Shown piece by piece: positions 1-7,609 of a stretch of 64,000 nucleotides of DNA (positions are counted from its first letter, which is position 1; each line of letters starts with the position of its first letter). The stretch is taken from positions 9,844-73,843 of the forward strand of contig DBIW01000042.1 in NCBI GenBank assembly GCA_002296965.1, written 5' to 3'. The notes under the pieces were generated by a model, which made no database searches, was not told where the DNA came from, and worked only from the letters and a program-made list of their open reading frames with translations. The stretch is from Treponema sp. UBA792. Lineage in GTDB: Bacteria; Spirochaetota; Spirochaetia; Treponematales; Treponemataceae. Made by a program: the position numbers and the translations under genes.

Positions 1-1515
1 GACATAATGAGCACATATACGAACGACACGGACGCCGTGCGCCAGCTTATCGGGCAGAGCATTCCTGCTCTGATTCAGTCATCCCTTTCGATTGTGGCGA
101 TGTTCATAATAATGCTCTTCTACAGCATTCCGCTGACAGCTGTTGTATGCGTATTCATATTCATAATGACACGCTGCACAAAGAAATTCGGCGGAAACAG
201 CGCAAAATTCATGGTAGGACAGCAGAAGTCGCTTGCGGCGGAGGAAGGCTATGTGGAGGAGATGCTCCAAGGACTGAAAGTGGTCAAGGTATTCTGCCAC
301 GAGGAGGAATCCAAGAAGAAATTCTCCGTACTGAACGAGCAGCTTTACAAGGACGGAGAACGCGCGAACAGATACGGAAACGTCCTGGGCCCGATTCTCG
401 GAAACCTCGGAAACATAATGTACGTTGTGGTCGCGATAACCGGAGGCCTGATGGTATTCACAAAGGCGGTGAATCCGGGGCTTGCGGGAACAGGCGCCGT
501 CACCGCCGGAATAATCATATCGTTCCTCGGAATGTCACGCCAGCTCTCGCAGACAATCAATCAGATTTCAATGCAGGTTCCGATGATTGCGATGGCGGAG
601 GCGGGAGCGGGACGCGTGTTTGACCTAATTGACCAGCAGAGCGAGCATGATGACGGTTATGTCAGGCTGGTGAACGCCATCCATGGGGACGGAGGACAGA
701 TAACCGAGACACAGAAGCAGACCGGCTTCTGGGCATGGAAACATCCTCATTCGGCGGACGGAAGCGTGACCTACACTCCCCTTGCCGGCGATGTCCTGCT
801 TCTCGATGTGGATTTCGGCTACACACCGGAAAAGACAGTGCTCCACGGCGTAACTATTCATGCCGAGCCCGGACAGAAAATCGCATTTGTAGGTGCGACA
901 GGTGCCGGTAAGACAACAATAACCAACCTGATAAACCGGTTCTACGACATTCAGGACGGAAAAATACGCTATGACGGAATCAATATAAACAAAATCCGCA
1001 AGCAGGATCTGCGCCGCTCGCTCGGAGTCGTGCTTCAGGACGTGAATCTTTTTACAGGAACGGTGATGGACAACATCCGCTACGGAAGGCTTGACGCGAC
1101 TGACGGCGAATGTATCGAGGCGGCAAAGCTCGCGAACGCCGACAGCTTCATAACGCGGCTTCCTGACGGCTACAGCACAATGCTCACAGGAAACGGCGCG
1201 AACCTCTCACAGGGTCAGAGGCAGCTCATATCGATAGCCCGCGCCGCGGTGGCAAATCCGCCGGTAATGATTCTGGATGAGGCCACATCATCAATAGACA
1301 CGAGAACCGAATCGCTTGTGCAGCAGGGAATGGACAACCTGATGAAAGGAAGAACAGTATTTGTAATCGCCCACAGGCTTTCTACCGTCCGCAACAGCGA
1401 CAAGATAATTGTTCTGGATCACGGACGTATAATCGAGGAAGGAAGCCATCAGGAGCTTATCGGGAAGAAAGGCCAATATTATCAGCTCTATACAGGAGCC
1501 TTTGAGCTTGAGTAG
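1..1515 (+). CDS. ABC exporter half-transporter, 5'-truncated by window edge
   Basis: Membrane exporter half-subunit with a fused ATPase. The frame is already open at base 1 (D-I-M-S-T-Y-T-N-D-T-D), which matches the motif just after TM2-TM3 of such exporters, so the ATG at 7 is internal and the true start lies upstream. Counting from that ATG, the remaining membrane helices cover about residues 20-190. The ATPase follows, with Walker A GATGAGKTT at 296-304, signature LSQGQRQ at 400, Walker B VMILDEATSSID at about 420-431 and the switch His in AHRLS. Between the membrane part and the ATPase (about 215-260) is an insertion rich in Gly, Asp and His that is longer than usual. The substrate cannot be told; such proteins usually pair with an adjacent second half-transporter, which would lie outside the window. 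Confidence 0.93.
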   Translation, partial: DIMSTYTNDTDAVRQLIGQSIPALIQSSLSIVAMFIIMLFYSIPLTAVVCVFIFIMTRCTKKFGGNSAKFMVGQQKSLAAEEGYVEEMLQGLKVVKVFCHEEESKKKFSVLNEQLYKDGERANRYGNVLGPILGNLGNIMYVVVAITGGLMVFTKAVNPGLAGTGAVTAGIIISFLGMSRQLSQTINQISMQVPMIAMAEAGAGRVFDLIDQQSEHDDGYVRLVNAIHGDGGQITETQKQTGFWAWKHPHSADGSVTYTPLAGDVLLLDVDFGYTPEKTVLHGVTIHAEPGQKIAFVGATGAGKTTITNLINRFYDIQDGKIRYDGININKIRKQDLRRSLGVVLQDVNLFTGTVMDNIRYGRLDATDGECIEAAKLANADSFITRLPDGYSTMLTGNGANLSQGQRQLISIARAAVANPPVMILDEATSSIDTRTESLVQQGMDNLMKGRTVFVIAHRLSTVRNSDKIIVLDHGRIIEEGSHQELIGKKGQYYQLYTGAFELE

Positions 1516-1524
1516 ACAGCCAGT

Positions 1525-1575
1525 CAGAATTTTCCGGCGCTGAGGAAGGAATTCTCCAGGTGCCCGGAAATTCTG
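1525..1575. repeat. Imperfect inverted repeat after the ABC gene
   Basis: CAGAATTTTCCGG at 1525-1537 pairs with CCGGAAATTCTG at 1564-1575, with one bulged T. It lies 10 bases after the ABC transporter stop. It could fold in RNA and help end or protect the transcript, but no T-run follows, so it is not a standard Rho-independent terminator. Confidence 0.35.
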
Positions 1576-1628
1576 AAATGATTTGCATCAGGAACGGCAA
1601 ATCCGCGTCACAAATATCATCCGGATGA

Positions 1629-1657
1629 TTGTATAATCATGCGAATTGATTTAATAT
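1629..1657 (+). promoter_or_regulatory. Probable sigma70 promoter of the ACT-domain gene
   Basis: TTGTAT at 1629-1634, a 17-base spacer, then TAATAT at 1652-1657. Transcription would start near 1664, giving a leader of about 23 bases that carries GGAG seven bases before the ATG at 1687. Confidence 0.5.
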
Positions 1658-1686
1658 ATCCGGCATAAACAATCCTGGAGACATAA

Positions 1687-1956
1687 ATGAACGCAATCAT
1701 CACAGTTGTCGGCAGCGACAAGGTCGGTATCATAGCGGGAGTGACAAATTTTCTTGCGGAACATTCAATCAACATCGCGGACATAACCCAGACAGTCCTG
1801 TCCGGCAACTTTGTCATGATGATGATGACCGAGCTTGATCATTCGGATATAACAATCGAACAGCTCAGGACAGAAATGGACAGTATGTCCGTAAAGATGG
1901 GCGTCGAAATCAACATCATGAGCGAGAAGGTTTTCAGCTCGATGCACCGCATATAA
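1687..1956 (+). CDS. ACT domain protein (UPF0237-like)
   Basis: An 89-residue protein made of a single ACT domain (the small ligand-binding fold of amino-acid-responsive regulators). The opening MNAIITVVGSDKVGIIAGVT and the following stretch AEHSINIADITQ are typical of the UPF0237 family, which binds a small molecule, probably an amino acid, in the helix-strand turn after VGSDKVG. It has no catalytic or DNA-binding part. The start is supported by GGAG seven bases upstream. It stands alone between the ABC gene and the convergent dGTPase gene, whose stop is only three bases away. The ligand and partner are not known. Confidence 0.85.
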   Translation: MNAIITVVGSDKVGIIAGVTNFLAEHSINIADITQTVLSGNFVMMMMTELDHSDITIEQLRTEMDSMSVKMGVEINIMSEKVFSSMHRI

Positions 1957-1959
1957 AGG

Positions 1960-3246
1960 TCAGAACGTGATTATCTCCTCGTAGACACGGATTGCGAACT
2001 GGTCAGTCATCCCTGATATGAATTCGATTATGCACTTCTCAAATGACTCATTGTCATTTATGTCAAACACAGCCGGCGTGTCGAATTTCATTATGTGCTT
2101 TCTGTCAACAAACGCGTGTTTTTCCTGCGAATAGACACGGTAGTTTGAGTGCTTTATAAGCCATTCCTCGAATGTGGCGCAGAGATTCGGATAAAGGCGC
2201 AGCGCCTGCGGGACTCTTCCTCCGGCCGCGTAAATCTGCGTTCTCATCAGAGTCCGGTATATTGTCCTTATCACATTCTCCGCATACAACTGGAATTCCT
2301 TCAGCCTCCAGTGCCTGTATATATTCGCGAAATTGAATTTCTTAAGCTCCACGATAAAACGGAAATATTCGTCCGAGAAGCACAGCCCCTTTTCTGGCGA
2401 ACTCATTCTGCAAAGATCAACGATAAGGTCATTTATTATCACCGTGGTATTCACGGCTCTTCCGCTGCGCATTGACGACGTGCCTTTCCGCGCGAAACCG
2501 AGCGTCGAGCCGACAATCTCGCGCAGCTGGCGGTAGGACGCCATGTCAATTATATGATACTGGCGCGCGTCCTCAATATCACGTCCGAGGTATGCGATTT
2601 TGTCGGCGAGCTTGACAACGCAGCCCTCCCAGGTGAACGGCTGGATGAATCCCGGACGTTTTATCGAATAAAGATCCATCGCATCCTTTCTCGGCCGAAT
2701 CCCCTGCTGGTCAATCTCACCGCAGTGGCAGATAAGCCCGTCACGTACCGCATAAGTCAAATTCAGCGGCTTCTCAATTCCGTCCGGGTTCTGAAGGGTT
2801 TCTATGTAATCCGCGAAAAAAAGGCTGTTTCTTTCATGCCAGAATTTTTTCGGCGCGTTCGCGCCCTCCTTCTGCTCAAGAAGGCCGTTCAGACAGTCCT
2901 CCCCATGATGACCGAAAGGAGCATGGCCGATGTCGTGACCTAGGGCGATTGCCTCTGTCAACTGGGTGTTCAGTCCGAGATATTTTGCGATTGTGGAGGC
3001 GACTGACGCGACATGGCTGACATGCTCCATCCTCGTGCATATATGATCGTTGTGAGGGGCAAAAAACACCTGCGTCTTGTGCTTGAGCCGTCTGTACGCC
3101 TGTGAATGAAGAATCCGCGTGTAGTCACGCTCAAAATCGGTTCTTATGTCGTTGTTCCTGGTGTATAAAGGAGTCTCGCGCATGACGCACTGATTCCAAT
3201 GCGGATTTTCAGGGCAGCAGCGCTGTTCAAAAAAAGAATTCTGCAT
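1960..3246 (-). CDS. dgt: dGTPase-like HD phosphohydrolase
   Basis: Hydrolyses dNTPs to deoxynucleoside and triphosphate (established for the Dgt family), so it probably controls nucleotide pools. At 428 residues it is of normal length for the dGTPase-like branch. It starts with the family motif R-x-D-F-E-R-D-Y-x-R-I-L-H (about 35-47) and has the HD metal ligands H75 (EHVSHV), H104-D105 (GHDIGHAPFGH) and H108. The C-terminal helical part is complete. No Shine-Dalgarno sequence precedes the ATG; instead a -10-like TATTCT ends seven bases upstream, which suggests a leaderless message. It converges with the ACT gene and lies after recX on the same strand. Confidence 0.92.
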   Translation of the reverse strand: MQNSFFEQRCCPENPHWNQCVMRETPLYTRNNDIRTDFERDYTRILHSQAYRRLKHKTQVFFAPHNDHICTRMEHVSHVASVASTIAKYLGLNTQLTEAIALGHDIGHAPFGHHGEDCLNGLLEQKEGANAPKKFWHERNSLFFADYIETLQNPDGIEKPLNLTYAVRDGLICHCGEIDQQGIRPRKDAMDLYSIKRPGFIQPFTWEGCVVKLADKIAYLGRDIEDARQYHIIDMASYRQLREIVGSTLGFARKGTSSMRSGRAVNTTVIINDLIVDLCRMSSPEKGLCFSDEYFRFIVELKKFNFANIYRHWRLKEFQLYAENVIRTIYRTLMRTQIYAAGGRVPQALRLYPNLCATFEEWLIKHSNYRVYSQEKHAFVDRKHIMKFDTPAVFDINDNESFEKCIIEFISGMTDQFAIRVYEEIITF

Positions 3247-3253
3247 ACAGGAG

Positions 3254-3283
3254 AGAATAATGCGTAAAGAAGCAAAAAATCAA
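3254..3283 (-). promoter_or_regulatory. Promoter for dgt, very close to the start codon
   Basis: On the minus strand TTGATT (3283-3278), an 18-base spacer, then TATTCT (3259-3254). Only seven bases separate the -10 box from the ATG at 3246, so the first transcribed base would be at or next to the start codon. Confidence 0.45.
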
Positions 3284-3308
3284 CACCTGTCCGTAAAAAG
3301 CTCTTGCC

Positions 3309-3920
3309 TCACACGGAAGCGCCGTCAAGCGCGTCCCTCACCGTCCTGAACGAAAATCCGGCTGAACGCATGGCCGCATCAAGGCGGTCTCCTTCTTTTC
3401 CCTGACGGACAAAACGCTCATAGGCCCGGCGGCAGATCTCAAGCTCATCATTCTCCTCAAAGAATTCAGCCACAGCTGCGGCGGCCGTATCCGATGAAAT
3501 TCCCCGCTGAAGCAGAAGCGCAAGAAGCTTCGTCCTGCCCTCAAAATGATTTATGCGCCGGCTGCCGAGCCAGGCACGCGCAAAACGAGCGTCCGAAAGC
3601 GAACCGTCCGACTCAAGGTAATCAAGCGCAGGCTTTATATGGCGCGGCTCAAACCCCTTCTCCGCAAGTTTGGCGGAAAGCCTGAACCTGCACTGCTCCG
3701 CCCGCGAAAGATAATCCATAGCCTTGAATTCCGCCGCAGTTACAATTCCGGCCTCGACAATCTCATCCTCATCAGCGCCGCAGAATTCGGCACCGGGAAT
3801 TATTTTTTCCGGAGAAACAGCCTGGAGATATTCCGTTCTTATAAAAAAAACAGACTCCGGCAGGACTGTAATTTTCAACAATCCGGACAGAGCCTGTTCT
3901 TCGACTGAAGATATGACCAA
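3309..3920 (-). CDS. recX: RecX-family regulator of RecA
   Basis: RecX binds RecA filaments and limits recombination. The 203-residue protein has the three-helix repeat layout: an N-terminal extension of about 75 residues, then RAEQCRFRLSAKLAEKGF, DYLESDGSLSDARFARAW (the diagnostic RecX stretch) and a C-terminal repeat ending RTVRDAL. The start is a TTG at 3918-3920, eight bases after the rpsI stop; no ATG in the frame would keep the domain whole, and no clear ribosome site is visible, so translation is probably coupled to rpsI. Being last in a ribosomal protein operon is unusual for recX but not unheard of. The length of the N-terminal part is the uncertain point. Confidence 0.85.
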   Translation of the reverse strand: MVISSVEEQALSGLLKITVLPESVFFIRTEYLQAVSPEKIIPGAEFCGADEDEIVEAGIVTAAEFKAMDYLSRAEQCRFRLSAKLAEKGFEPRHIKPALDYLESDGSLSDARFARAWLGSRRINHFEGRTKLLALLLQRGISSDTAAAAVAEFFEENDELEICRRAYERFVRQGKEGDRLDAAMRSAGFSFRTVRDALDGASV

Positions 3921-3928
3921 TCTGACGG

Positions 3929-4321
3929 CTAGCGTTTGCTGAACTGGAATCTTCTGCGGGCTCCACGCTGACCGTACTTTTTACGCTCGACCATACGTGA
4001 ATCGCGCGTAAGATAGCCGTTCGCCTTGAGCGCAGTGTGGCAGTCCTGATCAATCTGTGTCAGCGCACGTGAAATTCCGTGCAGACATGCGGCGGCCTGA
4101 CCGTTAAGTCCGCCACCCTTGACATTAATCAGAATATCAAATTTCGTGTCATTTGATGTGACAAGAAGAGGCTGGTGAACGACCTGAACCTGCTCCTCGG
4201 TCACAAAATAATCCTTGACATCCTTTCCATTAACAACGATTTTTCCGGAACCTTCGCGAACAAAAACACGGGCTACGGAAGTCTTTCTTCTACCTGTACC
4301 AATAGCTATATTCTTTACCAT
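3929..4321 (-). CDS. rpsI: 30S ribosomal protein S9
   Basis: Ribosomal protein of the small-subunit head whose basic C-terminal tail reaches the P-site tRNA. The 130-residue product opens with the S9 motif GTGRRKTSVARVF and ends with the conserved tail KKYGQRGARRRFQFSKR. The chosen ATG at 4321 has GGAG six bases before it; a GTG directly upstream (4324) is too close to that site. It follows rplM by 13 bases, the standard rplM-rpsI pair. Confidence 0.98.
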   Translation of the reverse strand: MVKNIAIGTGRRKTSVARVFVREGSGKIVVNGKDVKDYFVTEEQVQVVHQPLLVTSNDTKFDILINVKGGGLNGQAAACLHGISRALTQIDQDCHTALKANGYLTRDSRMVERKKYGQRGARRRFQFSKR

Positions 4322-4334
4322 CACGAACTCCTAC

Positions 4335-4763
4335 TTACACTTCAAGCGGCTGCGGATTCTGCGCCGTATGCGGATGCTCCGCGCCTGCATAAATCTTAAC
4401 GTTATCCATCAGGGCGCGTCCGAGACGATTGTGCGGAAGCATTCCGCTGATTGCAAGGCGAAGAGGATCAGTCGGGTGTCTCTCAATCAGCTTCTCAAAC
4501 GTGTGAGACTTGAGGCCTCCGACAAAACCCGTGTGGTGATAATAGATTTTTTTCTGTTCCTTTCCACCGGAGACAGCAACCTTATCCGCATTGATGATGA
4601 CCACATAATCACCCATGTTCTGATTTTTTGTGAAAGTGGCCTTGTTCTTTCCGTGAACAACAGCCGCAGCCTTTGCGGCGACACGTCCGAGAGGTTTTCC
4701 GGCGGCATCAATGACATACCACCTGCGGACCTGTTCATATTCCTTGACGAAAATCGTATTCAT
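4335..4763 (-). CDS. rplM: 50S ribosomal protein L13
   Basis: Early assembly protein of the large subunit. The 142-residue product has the L13 signatures RRWYVIDAAGKPLGRVA near the N-terminus, KNQNMGDYVVIINADKV in the middle, and ISGMLPHNRLGRALMDNVKIYAGAEHPH near the C-terminus, broken here only by normal variation. The start is the ATG at 4763, with AAGGT upstream, although the frame is open to 4877; the longer version would begin inside the transcribed leader and has no L13 similarity. It heads the rplM-rpsI-recX operon from the strong promoter at 4869-4898. Confidence 0.98.
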   Translation of the reverse strand: MNTIFVKEYEQVRRWYVIDAAGKPLGRVAAKAAAVVHGKNKATFTKNQNMGDYVVIINADKVAVSGGKEQKKIYYHHTGFVGGLKSHTFEKLIERHPTDPLRLAISGMLPHNRLGRALMDNVKIYAGAEHPHTAQNPQPLEV

Positions 4764-4862
4764 GATATACCTTACTGTAAAAAAGTTTATCTGCGCACAT
4801 AAATCCTGCATCTGACTTATGTCCACAAGGTCGGCGATGAGCGGTCGCCTTCCAATACGGGG
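4764..4862 (-). promoter_or_regulatory. Roughly 100-base leader of rplM with a hairpin
   Basis: The predicted start site near 4862 and the ATG at 4763 leave a leader of about 100 bases. Near its 5' end, GGCGA and TCGCC (within 4831-4847) can form a five-pair hairpin with a seven-base loop. L13 leaders that bind the protein and control the operon are known in other bacteria; here that role is inference only. Confidence 0.35.
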
Positions 4863-4868
4863 TGAATT

Positions 4869-4898
4869 ACTATACAACTTTTAATATCCGAATGTCAA
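4869..4898 (-). promoter_or_regulatory. Strong sigma70 promoter of rplM-rpsI-recX
   Basis: TTGACA (4898-4893), an 18-base spacer, then TATAGT (4874-4869) on the minus strand. It lies between the stop of the rhomboid-like gene at 4917 and the rplM start, so the ribosomal genes have their own promoter. Confidence 0.75.
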
Positions 4899-4916
4899 TA
4901 CAGGAACAGGGCTTTC

Positions 4917-5627
4917 TCAGAAAGACAATGTTCCGACGACAGTCTCGTCGGACTGCACAACCGGATCCGCCGCTTTCCCATCAGGAGAACCGGTCTTCCT
5001 GCGCCCTCCGGAAGAAGATCCGCGCGGTGTCCTGCCGCCGGTAGAGCCTAGGAAGGAAGGAAGAAATCCGCAGATTCCGCCGGCGACATTCACCGCCGCA
5101 CAGACAGCTCCGTTGCCATAACCGGAAGTGAACAAGGAGAACACGAACAACGCAAGCGCCGCCGCCGATGCCACAGGAAGTTTTTTCTTGTATACGGAAA
5201 CCGTGCAGTTAAGAAGAAGCAGCATGAACATCACGGGGGCGGCTCCTGTATTCATCTCACGGCAGAAACAGGCGCTCAGAACTCCGGACATAAGCGACGC
5301 TACGGCCGTCATCACAAGAACCATCACCGAACCGTAGTATCCCTCAATCTGCGGTCCGAGCAGAAGAATATATGTCATGCACAGAAAAAGCGAATTCCAT
5401 TCCCTCGCACCGAAAACATGAAGGAACAGCCTGAGATAAGAGAGAAAATCACTGAAGCTGAACGGAAACTGCCCATCCGCCACCGTAGGAGCGACAAGAA
5501 CAGTCTCAAGGACTTTGCCTTTTGTAATAAATTCATCAATTATATAGAAGAGAACTGTTACAACCAAAAACGTGAGCATGACAGGCGAATCATAGCTCAG
5601 ATGAAGTGAGAATTTTTTCTTTGCCAT
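4917..5627 (-). CDS. Rhomboid-fold membrane protein lacking the catalytic Ser and His
   Basis: Integral membrane protein of about 236 residues with six to seven helices. The segment FLHVFGAREWNSLFLCMTY followed by LLLGPQIEGYYGS copies the L1-TM2 region of rhomboid proteases (FxHxxxxHLxxN, then G-x-x-x-E-x-x-x-G). The catalytic Ser motif GxSG is replaced by TGAAP (127-131), and the TM6 His by Asn (AVNVAGG, about 178-184), so it should not be a protease; it resembles inactive rhomboid/derlin-type proteins. A cytoplasmic tail (190-236) is rich in Gly, Ser and Arg. The ATG at 5636 lies inside a perfect TATAAT (5640-5635), so the ATG at 5627, seven bases after that box, is chosen. Its role is unknown. 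Confidence 0.75.
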   Translation of the reverse strand: MAKKKFSLHLSYDSPVMLTFLVVTVLFYIIDEFITKGKVLETVLVAPTVADGQFPFSFSDFLSYLRLFLHVFGAREWNSLFLCMTYILLLGPQIEGYYGSVMVLVMTAVASLMSGVLSACFCREMNTGAAPVMFMLLLLNCTVSVYKKKLPVASAAALALFVFSLFTSGYGNGAVCAAVNVAGGICGFLPSFLGSTGGRTPRGSSSGGRRKTGSPDGKAADPVVQSDETVVGTLSF

Positions 5628-5634
5628 AAAGGGC

Positions 5635-5640
5635 ATTATA
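5635..5640 (-). promoter_or_regulatory. Consensus -10 box just before the rhomboid-like gene
   Basis: TATAAT on the minus strand ends seven bases before the ATG at 5627. The only -35 candidate is TTGTAG (5666-5661), 20 bases away, so the promoter is likely but imperfect. Transcription would start at the start codon. Confidence 0.45.
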
Positions 5641-5660
5641 GAACATCATTCATCCAAGTT

Positions 5661-7592
5661 CTACAATTTTTCGGAGAATTCCTCCCAAAGCGCTGTCATC
5701 TGATCAATTTTGGCGGAAATCTCATCCAGCGAGGATTTGACCGCCCTGGCTCTTGTTCCGTCGCTGTAAACTTCCGGCCTGGAGAATTCCTCCTCAAGTT
5801 CCGCTTTCTTCGCCTCAAGGCTCTCAATCTCCTTCTCACAGCGCTCTATCTCGCGTTCTGTCCGGCGGCGTTCGGTGTCACGCCTTTTCTGCTCCTCACG
5901 TGAGAGTTTCGCGCTTCCGGCAGTCTTTTCAGCCACAGCGGCGGCAGGCGCTTCCGTTCCGGATTTCTCATTTCTGGCCTGCTCCGCCTGAATCTGCTCC
6001 ATATAATACTGGTATCCGCCGGGAAAAAATCTGTGTCTGCCCGGAGCGAGCTCCAGAACTCTTGTGGCAAGCTTTTCTATAAAGCCGCGGTCGTGGCTTA
6101 CGAACACGACGGTTCCTCCGAATCCCTCAAGCGCGTCAAGAAGCACATCCTTTGAATGCATATCAAGGTGATTTGTCGGCTCGTCGAGAACAAGAAGATT
6201 CACGGGACGCAGAAGAAGCTGAAGCAGGGCGATACGGCTTTTCTCGCCGCCGGAAAGGACATCAAGGCTTTTGTAGACATCGTCTCCGCGGAAAAGGAAT
6301 GCGCCGAGCATATCGCGGAGTTTCGGAACAAGCTCCAGCGGCGCCACGTTCTCAAGATACTCAAGGACAGAAATTCCGCCCTTTATCGTCTCCGCGCTGT
6401 CCTGAGAAAAATAACCGACCTTCACGCCGGCACCCGGAATCATCTCACCGGAAAAACCGGAGTCTGCACCTGCGATAATTCTCAGAAGGGTGGATTTTCC
6501 GGCTCCGTTGCGTCCGGCGACAACCATCCTGTCTCCGTTCTCAAGCGTCAGGTCAAGGTTCCCGATTACATCTGTAATTCCGTCGTAGGACTTTGACACG
6601 CCATTAAGCCGCAGGACGAGTTTTCCGGCATGAGGCGCAGGCGGAAAACTGAAATGGATTTTCTTCAGCGATTCAGGAATTTCTATTTTCTGCGCGAGAA
6701 TTTTATCCAGCTGCTTCTGCCGTTCCTGAGCCTGGGCGGCTTTAGTAGCCTTATACCCGAACCTGTTTATAAAATCCTCAAGCTTGTGAATTTCCTGCTG
6801 CTGCTGCTCATAAGCCGCAATCAGCGTCTTCAGTTCCACGGCGCGGACATCCTCATAATGGGAGAAATTTCCCGGATAACGCTTCAGCTCGCCGTTGAAC
6901 AGCTCGTACACCTCGTTCACGGTCGTGTCAAGAAAATATCTGTCATGGCTGACAAGCAGAAATCCGCCCTTGAAATTCAACAGGAACTGCTCAAGCCAGG
7001 TTCTGGCCTCAATGTCAAGATAATTAGTCGGCTCGTCAAGAAGAAGTATGTCAGGATTCTGCATAAGAGCCTTTGCAAGCGCGATTCTCATCTGCCATCC
7101 GCCCGAAAATTCCTCCGTGCTTCTGTCAAAATCACTGCGGGAAAAACCGAGACCCACAAGCACGGATTCCGCGGTGGCGGCGCGCCTGTGCCATCCGCTC
7201 TCGTCAAGCTCCGCTATCAGCTCGGACTGGCGGACAAGAAGGCTTTCCATGTTTGCAGGAGAATTCTCAAGCCTTGAGCCGATGCCGTCAATCTCCTCCT
7301 GAATTCTGTAGCCGAATTCAAAGGCGCGGTCAGCCTCCTGCATGAGAGTGTTCCCATGGTGAGTAAGTCCGGACTGGGGGAGATACACAATCCGGCAGTC
7401 CTTCTGAACGGCCCTGTTGCCTGAATCAGGTTTCACAAGACCGGCGAGAACCTTTATCAGCGTCGACTTTCCGGCGCCGTTCGCACCGGTCAAAGCGGCG
7501 CGGCTGCCGGTCTGGAGATTTATCGTGACATTCTTCAATATATCGCGGTCGCCGAATGCCAGCGACACCTGAGAAAACTGTACAAAACCCAT
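5661..7592 (-). CDS. ABC-F family ATPase (ribosome-associated)
   Basis: Soluble protein with two ABC domains and no membrane part; ABC-F proteins act at the ribosomal E site and relieve stalled or drug-bound ribosomes. The 643 residues show ABC1 with GANGAGKST (36-44), FSGGWQMR (162-169) and LLLDEPTNYLD (183-193); the linker (about 240-310) that reaches into the ribosome; ABC2 with GRNGAGKST (360-368), LSGGEKSR and LVLDEPTNHLD; and a charged coiled coil near the C-terminus (about 560-640), as in the Uup and YdiF groups. No Shine-Dalgarno sequence is clear; a TAGAAT lies 14 bases upstream. Whether it protects against an antibiotic or does housekeeping cannot be told. Confidence 0.93.
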   Translation of the reverse strand: MGFVQFSQVSLAFGDRDILKNVTINLQTGSRAALTGANGAGKSTLIKVLAGLVKPDSGNRAVQKDCRIVYLPQSGLTHHGNTLMQEADRAFEFGYRIQEEIDGIGSRLENSPANMESLLVRQSELIAELDESGWHRRAATAESVLVGLGFSRSDFDRSTEEFSGGWQMRIALAKALMQNPDILLLDEPTNYLDIEARTWLEQFLLNFKGGFLLVSHDRYFLDTTVNEVYELFNGELKRYPGNFSHYEDVRAVELKTLIAAYEQQQQEIHKLEDFINRFGYKATKAAQAQERQKQLDKILAQKIEIPESLKKIHFSFPPAPHAGKLVLRLNGVSKSYDGITDVIGNLDLTLENGDRMVVAGRNGAGKSTLLRIIAGADSGFSGEMIPGAGVKVGYFSQDSAETIKGGISVLEYLENVAPLELVPKLRDMLGAFLFRGDDVYKSLDVLSGGEKSRIALLQLLLRPVNLLVLDEPTNHLDMHSKDVLLDALEGFGGTVVFVSHDRGFIEKLATRVLELAPGRHRFFPGGYQYYMEQIQAEQARNEKSGTEAPAAAVAEKTAGSAKLSREEQKRRDTERRRTEREIERCEKEIESLEAKKAELEEEFSRPEVYSDGTRARAVKSSLDEISAKIDQMTALWEEFSEKL

Positions 7593-7609
7593 ATCTGTTA
7601 TCCGAAATT

